Positions 26,499 to 36,146 of a stretch of 64,000 bases of DNA are shown here, one piece after another (position 1 is the stretch's first letter; the number at the start of each line of letters is the position of its first letter). Position numbers and translations under genes: made by a program. Under the pieces are notes generated by a model, which was given only the letters and a program-made list of their open reading frames with translations, ran no database searches and was not told where the DNA came from. The stretch is taken from NCBI RefSeq assembly GCF_000423585.1, contig NZ_AUIG01000020.1, positions 1 to 64,000 of the forward strand. The letters run 5' to 3'. The DNA comes from Salinimicrobium xinjiangense DSM 19287. Lineage in GTDB: Bacteria; Bacteroidota; Bacteroidia; Flavobacteriales; Flavobacteriaceae.

Positions 26499-28205
26499 CT
26501 AGTTTGCCATATCGGCTTCTATTTCCTCTTCAGTAAGGGCTTTATTGTAGAACTTAAGATCATCCATTAGGCTGTGATCGGCCAGGTGGTTCCATCCTGT
26601 AAATCGAGGTGCCCCAGACATGATGGACACAAGGTCTGTTCCTGTCCAGTCTATAGGTGCGGAAAGACTTCCGGTATTAGCAAGATCTCCATTAAGGTAA
26701 ATCTTGGTCTCAGTTGTAGAAATTGTGAAAGCAACGTGCACCCATTCTCCTGCAACCGCATCAACTACTCCGCCGTCATTCCAGCTTTCGCCGCCACCGG
26801 TTCCTACGTTCAGTTTAATACGTTGTTCTGTTGCACTTCCTTCTCTGAAAAGTCTGAAACCACTGGTTCGTACATTCTGCGCATCTGGATTGGCAGCATC
26901 CTCGGGACCCACTACAATTATACCTGCCCTGTTTGGGTCTGCATTTACTTTGTACCAGAAGGTGGCACTGAATTCCGAACTTAACAATCCATCTGAGGGC
27001 GTGGTAAGGTAAGAACCGGCCGCACCTTCATAAGAGCTGTCACCTTGTTGACTATCATCAGAAAAATCCGGATTTCCTACCGTTGTAATGCTTCGGTTTG
27101 CAATTTGGTCTGTAAAATCACCTTCAAAGGTCATATGTAATGTTACAGAAGAAGCATTGATAAGATTCTGTATCTCTTCCTGAGTCATTGCCGAATCGAA
27201 CAACCTCAATTCGTCCATAGCACTACTGTCGTAAAGGTGATCCCAATAGCTAAAGGTTTCACCTCCATGACCTATGGTAAGCTCTTCGACTCCGGTCCAG
27301 TCAATAGGTGAAGCCATGGCTCCAGTATTTACCGGCATTCCGTTAATATAAATTACTGTCTGTGTCGGAGATACAGTAAATGCTACGTGCACCCATTCTC
27401 CGGCGTTTACATCAATTACTCCGCCATCATTCCAGCTTTCTCCTGCACCTGTTCCAACGTTCAGCTTTATTCGCTGCTCATCGGCACTTCCTTCTCTAAA
27501 AAGTCGGAAACCCTGGGTTCGGTTTTGATCGGCACCGGCCACAAGTATACCTGCACGGTTTGGATCACCTGAAACCTTATACCAGAAAGCAGCAGTAAAG
27601 TCTTCACCAAGTGACTCTATGGGAATGGTTAAATATGAATCTGGTGCGCCTGCAAAGGCTCCACTACCTGCGAAAGCCTCATCTGCAAAACCTGGATTCC
27701 CTACCACTCCGGGGGACCTCAACCCAACGAGTTCCATAAAATCTCCGTCAAAAGGCATATAAAATACTTCATTCTCAAACCTTGGCGAATAAGGGGGTTC
27801 TTTACTGAAATTTACAGTCTGTGTAGTTTGATTACCATCCAGATCTGTAGCCCGCACAGTAACCGTGTGTTCCCCACTGGTCACATTGCTAAAGGTCACT
27901 TCCCTTTCCACAATTCTATAATCGGTAAATTCAGAAAAGGTTTCAATAACTTCTCCATTCACCAGAACTTCAATTTGAGCTATTTCAATGTCATCTGTAA
28001 CATCAAAATTTATATCTATAGTAGATACCTCCTCTACTGTTTTAAGACTAGTTCCTTCCCGTGGAAAATTAATGTTCACTACGGGTGCACCCTGGTCCGG
28101 TCCCGGATCAACTTCTGTTATTGGATCTATTCCTTCCCGCTCGCAACCTGCCAGTATAAACAGAAAGGCGAGAAATCCTAAAAATTTTCTATTGTAATTT
28201 TTCAT
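26499..28205 (-). CDS. PUL surface lipoprotein with Ig-like domain and two LamG domains
   Basis: A 568-residue lipoprotein (signal LGFLAFLFILAGC). A bacterial Ig-like domain (about 40-135) is followed by two concanavalin A-like LamG/3 domains (about 150-350 and 355-560) that are duplicates of each other: both contain FWYKV, AGIxV, GFRLFREGSA, QRIKLNVGTG and ESWNDGG. It occupies the SusE-like position, 4 bp after susD, so a role as a surface glycan-binding protein is likely. LamG domains can also be catalytic, but no catalytic motif was recognised. Confidence 0.82.
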   Translation of the reverse strand: MKNYNRKFLGFLAFLFILAGCEREGIDPITEVDPGPDQGAPVVNINFPREGTSLKTVEEVSTIDINFDVTDDIEIAQIEVLVNGEVIETFSEFTDYRIVEREVTFSNVTSGEHTVTVRATDLDGNQTTQTVNFSKEPPYSPRFENEVFYMPFDGDFMELVGLRSPGVVGNPGFADEAFAGSGAFAGAPDSYLTIPIESLGEDFTAAFWYKVSGDPNRAGILVAGADQNRTQGFRLFREGSADEQRIKLNVGTGAGESWNDGGVIDVNAGEWVHVAFTVSPTQTVIYINGMPVNTGAMASPIDWTGVEELTIGHGGETFSYWDHLYDSSAMDELRLFDSAMTQEEIQNLINASSVTLHMTFEGDFTDQIANRSITTVGNPDFSDDSQQGDSSYEGAAGSYLTTPSDGLLSSEFSATFWYKVNADPNRAGIIVVGPEDAANPDAQNVRTSGFRLFREGSATEQRIKLNVGTGGGESWNDGGVVDAVAGEWVHVAFTISTTETKIYLNGDLANTGSLSAPIDWTGTDLVSIMSGAPRFTGWNHLADHSLMDDLKFYNKALTEEEIEADMAN

Positions 28206-28209
28206 TTTT

Positions 28210-29787
28210 TTATCTGTTTAAGGTTGATAAAACAGCATTCATGGGAGTATTTCTATCTACTGCAGTCGCATTGAGAGGCAGTGCATCCACCTGTGCCTGC
28301 GGATATGGCAGATACTCATGTTCTGCAGTAAAATTTCTGCCCTCATAGCTCAGTTCATTATAATTGTCGACACGTATCATATCAAAGTACCTGATTCCCC
28401 ACTCCATGGCCAACTCGGCAAACTTTTCATCAAGGACATCCTGGGTAGTCACTCCCGTCAACGGCAACATATCGGCTCTTTCCCTTACAAGGTTTACTGC
28501 TTCATCTGCAGACATAGCGGTGCCACTGGCTCCCCTTGTTAGTGCTTCGGCATACATAAGGAGGATCTCTGCATAACGTATGACAATAAAATTCTTTCCT
28601 GCACTATAATTATTACGCCCATCTGTAAGTTGCACCGAAGGCAAATAATGTTTCCCACTTGCAAAGTCCGCTCTTGGATAATTATTCAATACATCTCCCG
28701 AAGGGGTTTCATTGCTAACAAATCCGGGGATGGTATAGCCTTCCTGTCGTACTTCTTCAATACCGTCCGGAGTAAAAAGCACACTGGTCTCAAGACGCAC
28801 GGTTTCGTTCCTGTGGATCATAAAGCCTATGAATTTTATACTTGGCTCATAGAATCCCCAACCGCCAGACGCATTTTCTCTCGCAGGATTCCAGTTTTGA
28901 GGTCCAAAAGGAGCATAGAGATGATAGAACGCTTCCCCTGTCTCATTTCCATAATCGGAGTATTGAATTTCAAATAAACTTTCGTTACTTAATTCCCCCG
29001 GCTTTTTGAAAAGCTGATAGAAATCGGGATAAAGTGAAAATTTTCCGGAATTGATTATTGCACCGGCAGCATCTGCCACACCCTGGTAATTCTGAAGCTC
29101 CTGTTGGGCGAGGGCTTTCATTGCATAGGCTGTATATCTTGTTACTCCTCCCTGAAGATCTGTACGTTCATTTGGTCTGAGATCGGGAAGGTTAGGAATT
29201 GCCTCATCCATTTGATCTGAAATAAACTGCATGATCTCTTCCTTAGTGGAAACTCCCTGTGCTAATTCTTCCTCGGGTTGATTTGAAGTAATAATAAAAA
29301 CATCCTCCCACACCCTCGCGAGGTTAAAATGGAACCAGGCGCGTAACACCTTAATTTCGGCAATGTATTGCTCGCCACGTGCAAAATCTGCCTCATTGGC
29401 AAATTCCATAAACCTCTCAATTTGAAGTATAGCAGTATTGAGGTTAATGATATCATTGTAATGAACGTTCCAAAGGGAATTGTACATCCAATAATCCCGG
29501 TTATAGGTAAATCGATCTGTATCGGCCAATGGCTGCTGATCTCCCAGACCACCTGCATTCACATCATCTCCACGTACCCCCATCAGGATAGGCTCCTCCC
29601 ATCCTCTGGTTCCCACTTCATAATACGCACCTATTAATGGATCAATCATTTGACTGGAGTCTGTATAATCTATATCTCCGGTATTAAGCTGCCCCTCCTG
29701 GGTGTCCAGTTTATCGGAACAGGAACTAATCACCAGTGCAAAAACCAGTGCGGAGAGACGGATAAAAATATTTTTTGAGGTTTTCAT
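28210..29787 (-). CDS. SusD/RagB-like nutrient-binding outer-membrane lipoprotein
   Basis: A 525-residue lipoprotein (signal VFALVISSC) with the SusD-like N-terminal TPR region (SLWNVHYNDIINLNTAI, EIKVLRAWFHFNLARVW) and the C-terminal RagB/SusD domain (IVIRYAEILLMYAEAL, then MEWGIRYFDMIR). It caps the SusC transporter and presents oligosaccharides to it at the cell surface. It starts 12 bp after susC. Confidence 0.95.
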   Translation of the reverse strand: MKTSKNIFIRLSALVFALVISSCSDKLDTQEGQLNTGDIDYTDSSQMIDPLIGAYYEVGTRGWEEPILMGVRGDDVNAGGLGDQQPLADTDRFTYNRDYWMYNSLWNVHYNDIINLNTAILQIERFMEFANEADFARGEQYIAEIKVLRAWFHFNLARVWEDVFIITSNQPEEELAQGVSTKEEIMQFISDQMDEAIPNLPDLRPNERTDLQGGVTRYTAYAMKALAQQELQNYQGVADAAGAIINSGKFSLYPDFYQLFKKPGELSNESLFEIQYSDYGNETGEAFYHLYAPFGPQNWNPARENASGGWGFYEPSIKFIGFMIHRNETVRLETSVLFTPDGIEEVRQEGYTIPGFVSNETPSGDVLNNYPRADFASGKHYLPSVQLTDGRNNYSAGKNFIVIRYAEILLMYAEALTRGASGTAMSADEAVNLVRERADMLPLTGVTTQDVLDEKFAELAMEWGIRYFDMIRVDNYNELSYEGRNFTAEHEYLPYPQAQVDALPLNATAVDRNTPMNAVLSTLNR

Positions 29788-29799
29788 GTCGTCTGTCTA

Positions 29800-32700
29800 T
29801 TAAAATTTCACATTAATTCCTATTGTATAAACAGATGGCACCGGATAAGTTTGTCTGTCTACACCATTTGGAACTTCGGGCGTAAACCCATTATAATTAA
29901 AGAAAGAAAATGGTCTTTCTGCAGTAAGATATACCCGTGTCATGGGGAAATCATCCCTTTCCATGGTATAACCAAACTGTATATTCTGAATCCTGAAGAA
30001 ATCTCCATCTTCAATCCAGAAGTTACTCAGCCGCTGGTTCCATGCCTTACGCATTCCCGCAGAGGAAGGGTATACATTACTCGTGCCTTCTCCGTGCCAC
30101 CTGTTGACAGCAAGATCTGCATCCATATTGGTGTCATTGGTAAATATGATCTCTCCTCTTCTCCGGTTCAGGATCTTGTTACCCGCCTGCCCGTAAACAT
30201 TTATAGAAAAGTCAAAAGCTTTGTAATTCATGGAAATATTTCCACCATAAGTAAGATCGGGTAAAAATGATCCCAGAATCACCCGGTCTTCATCATTTAT
30301 CACTCCGTCGTTGTTCTGATCTCTATAAATAAGATCTCCCGGCACCAGGTTATTGGCTACCGCAACAGGATCTGCGTCTATCTGTGCCTGGTTTTGATAA
30401 ACTCCTACACGTTCATACCCATAGAAGGCAAAGAGAGGACCTCCTTCAATGGTTCTTTGCCTGAATTCGGCAGAACCGGCATCAAGATAACCTCTTTCAT
30501 CTTCAATTTCTGTTGCTTCATTTTTAAGAGTTGTCAGGTTGGCACCTATGGAGAATTGGAAATCCTGACCAATATTTCCATTGTAAGTGGCGCTTAATTC
30601 CAGACCCTGATTTCTAATCACACCTGAATTCCTGTCAACGCTTCGGTTTACAATGGGAATATATACCGGTAAAATGGCATTTTCAGTGTCTCTTATATAG
30701 TAATCGGCTGTAATGGAGAGTCTGTTTTCAAGTAATTCAAGGTCTGCTCCAAAGTTCATTTCCTCGATGACTTCCCAGGTATTATTAGAAAATACACTGG
30801 TAGAGGTAATGCCGGTATATTGTTGATCCCCAAATGGCACAGTGATCACATTAATAGTATTAGATCCTGCACTGGCAGCAACATTATCATTACCCAGTTT
30901 ACCCCATGCGGCTCTGAATTTCAAATAATCCAGCACACCTACGTTTTCCATAAAAGCTTCCTCGCTTAGAACCCATCCTAAGCCCACAGAAGGAAAGTAG
31001 CCCCATGGATCAAGAGTAAATTTAGAAGAACCATCTGCCCTAAAAGTTCCGTAAAGCAGATACCGGTCCATATAGTTATAGGACACCCTTCCAAAATATG
31101 ACATCCCGTAGTATCTTCTTCCAATTTCGCTTACATTATTATTAAAGGATTCAGGATCGGCAAAATTGAGATACCGACTTGATTCCAGCCTAATGCCCGC
31201 AATATTTTGTCCGGTAGCCGAAAAGACATTTGAGGCTTCATCTCTAAAAGAAGTACCGGCCATTGCTGAAAATCTGTGATCCCCGATTTGATCCTGATAT
31301 GTTAGTACGTTATCCCAGTACTGATTTGAAAAAGTATTGTTCGCACGGGTGATAGATGATCTTATCTCATAATTATTACCCAAAGTATAGGGAAGATTCA
31401 CATATCGCTCTTCAAGAGCCGTCAAATTATGACTGTAGGTTGTTTTAAAATCCAGTTTATCTTCAATAATGTCGTATTGAAAATCTATAGTCGCCAAAAG
31501 CTTACGGCTCTTAATCCGGTTTTCATTGAATTCCATTATAGGAAAAGGGTTTTGCGGACTTCTGTATCCAAGGATTTGAGCATTGGCATATTGTACAGGA
31601 GCAGCTTCCGTATTCAGCGGGTCCATTACCGGCAGAATTGGAACGGCAAAGTAAGCATTGAACCAGGCTGCATTCTCGGGAGCAAATTTTGTAGCATTAC
31701 TAAAAATCAAATTTATCCCTGTCTTAAACCTGTCGGAAATATCAACATCCATTTTTGAACGTATATTAAATCTCTCGTACTCGTTTTTCATATCCAGGAT
31801 CCCCTCCTGTGAGAAGTAGTTGGTTCCAACCGAGTAGGTAACGTTCTCTCCCCCTCCGGAGACACCGATACTGTGACTTTGAATTATCCCGTCTCTTAAG
31901 ATCTCCTCGTACCAATCGGTGTTAACATCGGGAATATTTGGGTTTACTCGACTACGTCCAAACCTTTGCATGGCATTCATCACAAACTGAATATCGGCCT
32001 GCGAACCAGACTCAAAGGCCATGGTTGTGAATTGTTCGGCGTTGGCCATCTTTACAATATCCTGGGCTCTCTGCACCCCGGTATAACCATCGTACTCAAA
32101 CTGTGGCTTTTGATTAATACGACCAGATTTAGTTTCTATTATAATAACCCCATTGGCAGCTCTTACTCCATAAATAGCTGATGAAGATGCATCCTTGAGG
32201 ACGTTTATGGATTTAATATCTTTTGTACTCAAGAAATCAATGTTGTTGTAAAGAGTACCATCAACCACATAAAGTACATTTGTACCACTCGTATAGGTTC
32301 CAAGACCTCGCACCCTTACGTTCGGCGAATCTCCGGGAGAACCTATGGCAGTGATCTGTACTCCAGCTACTTTACCCTGTAAAGACTGCATTACATTCGA
32401 AGTAGGGGTTTTTTCAATTTCTTCGGACTGGATCGTAACAATAGAACCCGTTAAGTCAGCTTTTCTCTGGGTACCATACCCTACAACAACTACCTCCTCG
32501 AGCGCAGCTGCGTCCTCCTCAAGAATGACTGCGTAATCATTGGCTTCCAAAACAGGTAACTCCTGCGGACTGAAACCAAGGTAGGTAATCCTAAAGGTAT
32601 CACCTTCTACCACTCCTTCCAGAGTGAATTTTCCATCAAAGTCGGTAATATCGAATATATTCTTCCCGACCACCTTTACCTCTGCTCCGGGTAAAGGAAT

Positions 32701-32805
32701 ATTATCGGGTCCTACAACAGTACCCGTAATAGTTTTTGGTTGCTGTGCATATCCCATACCGTAGAACAGGAGTGCCAGAAAAGTCAGTAGTAATTTAATT
32801 TTCAT
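29800..32805 (-). CDS. SusC/RagA-like TonB-dependent outer-membrane transporter
   Basis: A 1001-residue outer-membrane protein with a signal peptide, a CarboxypepD_reg-like domain (about 25-105, ITGTVVGPDNIPLPGAEV), a TonB-box-like EEVVVVGYGTQ, a plug domain with the SusC signature (VLKDASSSAIYGVRAANGVI) and a beta-barrel to the C-terminal VYTIGINVKF. It imports glycan oligosaccharides with the adjacent SusD. It is the first gene of the operon after the regulator. Confidence 0.96.
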   Translation of the reverse strand: MKIKLLLTFLALLFYGMGYAQQPKTITGTVVGPDNIPLPGAEVKVVGKNIFDITDFDGKFTLEGVVEGDTFRITYLGFSPQELPVLEANDYAVILEEDAAALEEVVVVGYGTQRKADLTGSIVTIQSEEIEKTPTSNVMQSLQGKVAGVQITAIGSPGDSPNVRVRGLGTYTSGTNVLYVVDGTLYNNIDFLSTKDIKSINVLKDASSSAIYGVRAANGVIIIETKSGRINQKPQFEYDGYTGVQRAQDIVKMANAEQFTTMAFESGSQADIQFVMNAMQRFGRSRVNPNIPDVNTDWYEEILRDGIIQSHSIGVSGGGENVTYSVGTNYFSQEGILDMKNEYERFNIRSKMDVDISDRFKTGINLIFSNATKFAPENAAWFNAYFAVPILPVMDPLNTEAAPVQYANAQILGYRSPQNPFPIMEFNENRIKSRKLLATIDFQYDIIEDKLDFKTTYSHNLTALEERYVNLPYTLGNNYEIRSSITRANNTFSNQYWDNVLTYQDQIGDHRFSAMAGTSFRDEASNVFSATGQNIAGIRLESSRYLNFADPESFNNNVSEIGRRYYGMSYFGRVSYNYMDRYLLYGTFRADGSSKFTLDPWGYFPSVGLGWVLSEEAFMENVGVLDYLKFRAAWGKLGNDNVAASAGSNTINVITVPFGDQQYTGITSTSVFSNNTWEVIEEMNFGADLELLENRLSITADYYIRDTENAILPVYIPIVNRSVDRNSGVIRNQGLELSATYNGNIGQDFQFSIGANLTTLKNEATEIEDERGYLDAGSAEFRQRTIEGGPLFAFYGYERVGVYQNQAQIDADPVAVANNLVPGDLIYRDQNNDGVINDEDRVILGSFLPDLTYGGNISMNYKAFDFSINVYGQAGNKILNRRRGEIIFTNDTNMDADLAVNRWHGEGTSNVYPSSAGMRKAWNQRLSNFWIEDGDFFRIQNIQFGYTMERDDFPMTRVYLTAERPFSFFNYNGFTPEVPNGVDRQTYPVPSVYTIGINVKF

Positions 32806-32880
32806 AAGGTAAACTGTTTACAAAATTTCTAACTAAAAGTACAGTAAGACGCGCTTCAGCGAAAACGTTATAGTACACAA

Positions 32881-32994
32881 CCGCTACATCAGCTGGATTT
32901 TCCTCATCAAGATACTGTTTTTTAGTGAGTTATATATATTTTGAAGTAATATTCACAGTTTTAAAAAACCTTCTGATGTAGTAATGACGTAGTG
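32881..32994. promoter_or_regulatory. Candidate operator of the PUL regulator: three CTACrTCA-like motifs
   Basis: CCGCTACATCAG lies at 32881-32892. The complementary orientation occurs twice at 32973-32991, as TGATGTAG and TGACGTAG spaced 11 bp apart (one helical turn). All three sit 76-190 bp upstream of susC, just after the regulator gene. Direct repeats one turn apart suit a dimeric LuxR-type regulator. The susC promoter itself could not be placed convincingly. Confidence 0.45.
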
Positions 32995-33024
32995 GTTTTC
33001 AAAGATTTTTAGCCACAGAATCCC

Positions 33025-35769
33025 TTAAAAATGGGAAATAAGCCAGTTGGTAAGATTCTCGGAATTATCTACTTCAATTTTTTTTCTGAGCCTGTATCGG
33101 TGTACCTCTACCCCCCGTACACTTATTCCCATCAATGGAGCAATCTCTTTTGACGTCAAATTCATCTTTAAATAAGCACATAATTTTAGATCCCTGTTAC
33201 TCAGTTTAGGATATTTAGCAAGGAGATCTTTGAAAAAATCTTCATGAAGTTCATTAAAATTAGTTTCAAACACTTTCCATTCATCATCATTCTTGACTGC
33301 ATTATTGATCTTATTCATTATATGTTTTAGCCGGTACTGATTGGAAAACTTATTTTTGTCTTTACTGAGCTCTCCCTGGATCTGCATAAGCACTTCATTC
33401 TTCTTTGCCGCCATCATTGTCGAATTGGCCAGTTCCTTTCTCTTGAGATTAATCTCATTTATTAGTTGTTCTTTCTCAAGCCGGTTCATTTGCTCCTCAT
33501 GCTCTTTCTGGTATTTCAACCTCAAATACTGCCTATGTTTTTGCAGTTTCATTCTATTGACATAATAAATAAGAGCTATAGAAAGCAGGAGACTTAGCAT
33601 ATACAGGAATTTCATATAATCCTGAAGGTACCAGGGTGGATCCACTACAAATTTGAAGTTGCTAAAAACAGAAGCTTTATGCTGAGAGCCCACTGCTGTC
33701 AATTTGAGATCGTATTCATCATAAGGTAAATTCTGAAATTCAATTCTTCCATCCTTAACCCTGCCGCGAATGGGAGAGGATTTTTGTCCTGTTAATTCAT
33801 AATGTAAAGCCACAGCATCAGAAACCGGTAAGCCGGCAAGAATTGTTACTTCCCTGGCCTGATTCCTGGGAATATGAGGCACCCGTGTAAGGTCATAGTA
33901 ATTAGATGCATCCTGCAATTTTTGAACTATAGGGGTACTTACATATTCCCCTGCTCTGCGGACTTTTAACTCTGCCAGGTTAATTTTGGCAAAACCGTCG
34001 TGAAGGGTAATATAAAAGATGGAATCATTAAACTTTAGCAGGCGCTCATTATTCTTTACGGTCCTGTTGTTTAGCATACCAGCAGTAATGGAGATTCGGT
34101 CCCCTTTGAAATCGGTGATATCCAGTAGATTTTCTTCCGAATCAATAAACCAGTAATGTTTCCCGTCATAGCCCAGCAGTCTTTTATTTTCATATTCCTG
34201 CCACTCCGTTAGAAGTTCGAGATCTTCAGTGAAAGGATTGTATCTGTACCACTTGCCATTTGTAAAAAATACTATCTGATTATTTACATCATAAACTTCA
34301 GCATGATAATCTCCTCCCGCATTCCCTGAAGGCACCTTAGTGACAGCAGTAATACTATCTCCTTCTTTAGTAAGTCCAATCCTATAGATCCCTTCATAAG
34401 CATCTGTAGCCCAGAGGGTAGAAGAATTTTCAGAAAGCATACTTTTAACAGGAAAATTTACACCCAGAAGTCGCTTCACTTGTCCATCCTCAAGGTTGTA
34501 GTGATCTATTCCTGTATAATTCCCAATCAATAATTCATTCTCTTGAAGTTTAATTAACTCAAAACTTCCGGTGCGACGGTTTACAGGTACAAATTCATCA
34601 TTCACAATTTGGTAAGTACCATTATTGTGATTGCTGTACATTAGCCCGTCATAAACCTGAAGACCCCAACTATGACCTTCAGCTCCTTCAAGTAATGTAA
34701 TTTTTTCACCTGCAAGTTTAAATACACCTGTATTGCTCGCCATGTACAGGCTATTATCGTAAAACTCAATATCATAGACAGACCCTAATTCCCCGGTTTC
34801 ATCTGTAAAGAATTTTACCGGAGAATGTATGTCCACTACGTCTATCCCATTGTCCAATCCCAGCCATACCTTTCCATTTGTTCCGGCCATGGAGAGAACG
34901 GTATTATTTTGTAATCCATCCCTCCGATTATATGATTGTATTTCTCCCGTTTCTTGATTATAATAGATAATTCCATTCTTCAAGGTGCCAACCAGAATTT
35001 CTGTAGCCGATAAAGATAAAACGTGATTGAGCTCGAAACGTTTAAGTTCTTCTTTTAACTTGTCATCAGTCAATTGCTTTGTTTCAAAACCGTCATAGAG
35101 AAAAATATTATCCCTTACACCTATCAGAAGTTGATCCTCATGCATAATTAATTCCCTAACAGTTTCCCCCTGTAACAAATCCTGTCCCGGTAGTGCCTCC
35201 AATTCCCCACTTTCTTTCAGGTAATGGATACCCGAGGTTGCAATACCTACCACCAGCCGGTCATTGAAAATTTCCATTTGATTAACATTGATCCTTTTGA
35301 GGGGAACTATCGAATCACCGTTGTATTTATAAATTGCTCCGAATGACCTGAAGTAAATTTCATCCTCATGGGAGATGATCTCCCAGAACTCTTCACTCTG
35401 TAATTCATAATTTCCTAATAAGGGCATTAAGGAGGTATAACACATATCTCCCATTTTATCTCTTTCCCAATAACCAAATTCGCGATATGCCCCGGTGTAA
35501 ACCTTTCCTTTATGTGGATGGACCGCTCTTATGACGGAACCGCTTTCAAGTGAAAATAATTCCCATCGCTGCCCGTCGTAAGAAAGCAGGCCCTGGTTAT
35601 TTGCAGCGTAAATTACACCGCGATCATCAATGGAAATATCCCAGTTCTGGCTGGCAGCCTGATAAGTTTGTGAAGAATAATTATGTATAGGTGGTGAAAG
35701 TTCCTGTGCTGTAGTAGAAAATATTATTAATGTATTAATTATCAGCAATTTGAGATAAAAATTTTCCAT
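33025..35769 (-). CDS. Y_Y_Y-domain membrane sensor with LuxR-type DNA-binding domain (PUL regulator)
   Basis: A 914-residue one-component regulator. It has a signal peptide (LKLLIINTLIIFSTTAQ) and about 14 two-component-regulator propeller blades in the periplasm (30-660; for example GVIYAANNQGLLSYDG, KVWLGLDNGIDV). A Y_Y_Y-type immunoglobulin domain (about 665-735), a membrane segment (MKFLYMLSLLLSIALIYYV) and a coiled coil follow. A cytoplasmic LuxR-type helix-turn-helix (LSNRDLKLCAYLKMNLTSKEIAPLMG) ends the protein. No histidine-kinase or receiver domain is present, unlike hybrid two-component PUL sensors. It is directly upstream of susC in the same orientation and presumably senses the glycan in the periplasm. 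Confidence 0.88.
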   Translation of the reverse strand: MENFYLKLLIINTLIIFSTTAQELSPPIHNYSSQTYQAASQNWDISIDDRGVIYAANNQGLLSYDGQRWELFSLESGSVIRAVHPHKGKVYTGAYREFGYWERDKMGDMCYTSLMPLLGNYELQSEEFWEIISHEDEIYFRSFGAIYKYNGDSIVPLKRINVNQMEIFNDRLVVGIATSGIHYLKESGELEALPGQDLLQGETVRELIMHEDQLLIGVRDNIFLYDGFETKQLTDDKLKEELKRFELNHVLSLSATEILVGTLKNGIIYYNQETGEIQSYNRRDGLQNNTVLSMAGTNGKVWLGLDNGIDVVDIHSPVKFFTDETGELGSVYDIEFYDNSLYMASNTGVFKLAGEKITLLEGAEGHSWGLQVYDGLMYSNHNNGTYQIVNDEFVPVNRRTGSFELIKLQENELLIGNYTGIDHYNLEDGQVKRLLGVNFPVKSMLSENSSTLWATDAYEGIYRIGLTKEGDSITAVTKVPSGNAGGDYHAEVYDVNNQIVFFTNGKWYRYNPFTEDLELLTEWQEYENKRLLGYDGKHYWFIDSEENLLDITDFKGDRISITAGMLNNRTVKNNERLLKFNDSIFYITLHDGFAKINLAELKVRRAGEYVSTPIVQKLQDASNYYDLTRVPHIPRNQAREVTILAGLPVSDAVALHYELTGQKSSPIRGRVKDGRIEFQNLPYDEYDLKLTAVGSQHKASVFSNFKFVVDPPWYLQDYMKFLYMLSLLLSIALIYYVNRMKLQKHRQYLRLKYQKEHEEQMNRLEKEQLINEINLKRKELANSTMMAAKKNEVLMQIQGELSKDKNKFSNQYRLKHIMNKINNAVKNDDEWKVFETNFNELHEDFFKDLLAKYPKLSNRDLKLCAYLKMNLTSKEIAPLMGISVRGVEVHRYRLRKKIEVDNSENLTNWLISHF

Positions 35770-36146
35770 ATTTATTAGTAGATTGAGCAGGTAATGAGCA
35801 AGTATTTTCCGTATTTAAAGGTAATCTTTTTTCCAGTTTTCAGATAAATTCAGTAAAAAAAAGAGGAATAGCCGGAAGTCAGAATAGGACAAAAACTCGT
35901 AGTGGGAAAAGAACCGGCAAGATGAAGTGGCCAGCAATTTCTAAACTCAATGAGGTAACCCGATCGTCAGGATAAGAAATTACTTTTGAAGAAAAAGTAG
36001 ATGTTCAGAAAAGGTCAAAAACTAAAACCTGGAAAAATAGACGTAAGAGGAAACCTTTAGCTATTTACCAAAATCCATAATCTAACCCAACATAGAATAC
36101 GAGAATACTTTGTTTAAAGAAATTGCAAACGAAGGAGAACCTGCAG
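35770..36146. other. Intergenic region, nothing recognised
   Basis: This 377-bp AT-rich stretch separates the PUL from the housekeeping genes. No conserved open frame, hairpin terminator or repeat was seen. It should contain the promoter of the regulator gene at its left end, but no convincing TAnnTTTG box was found there. Confidence 0.4.

Noticed and set aside
33025-35769. Hybrid two-component system sensor of the PUL
   Set aside because: The periplasmic propeller and Y_Y_Y domain fit, but there is no histidine kinase, ATPase or receiver domain; the protein goes directly from the membrane segment and coiled coil to a LuxR-type helix-turn-helix.
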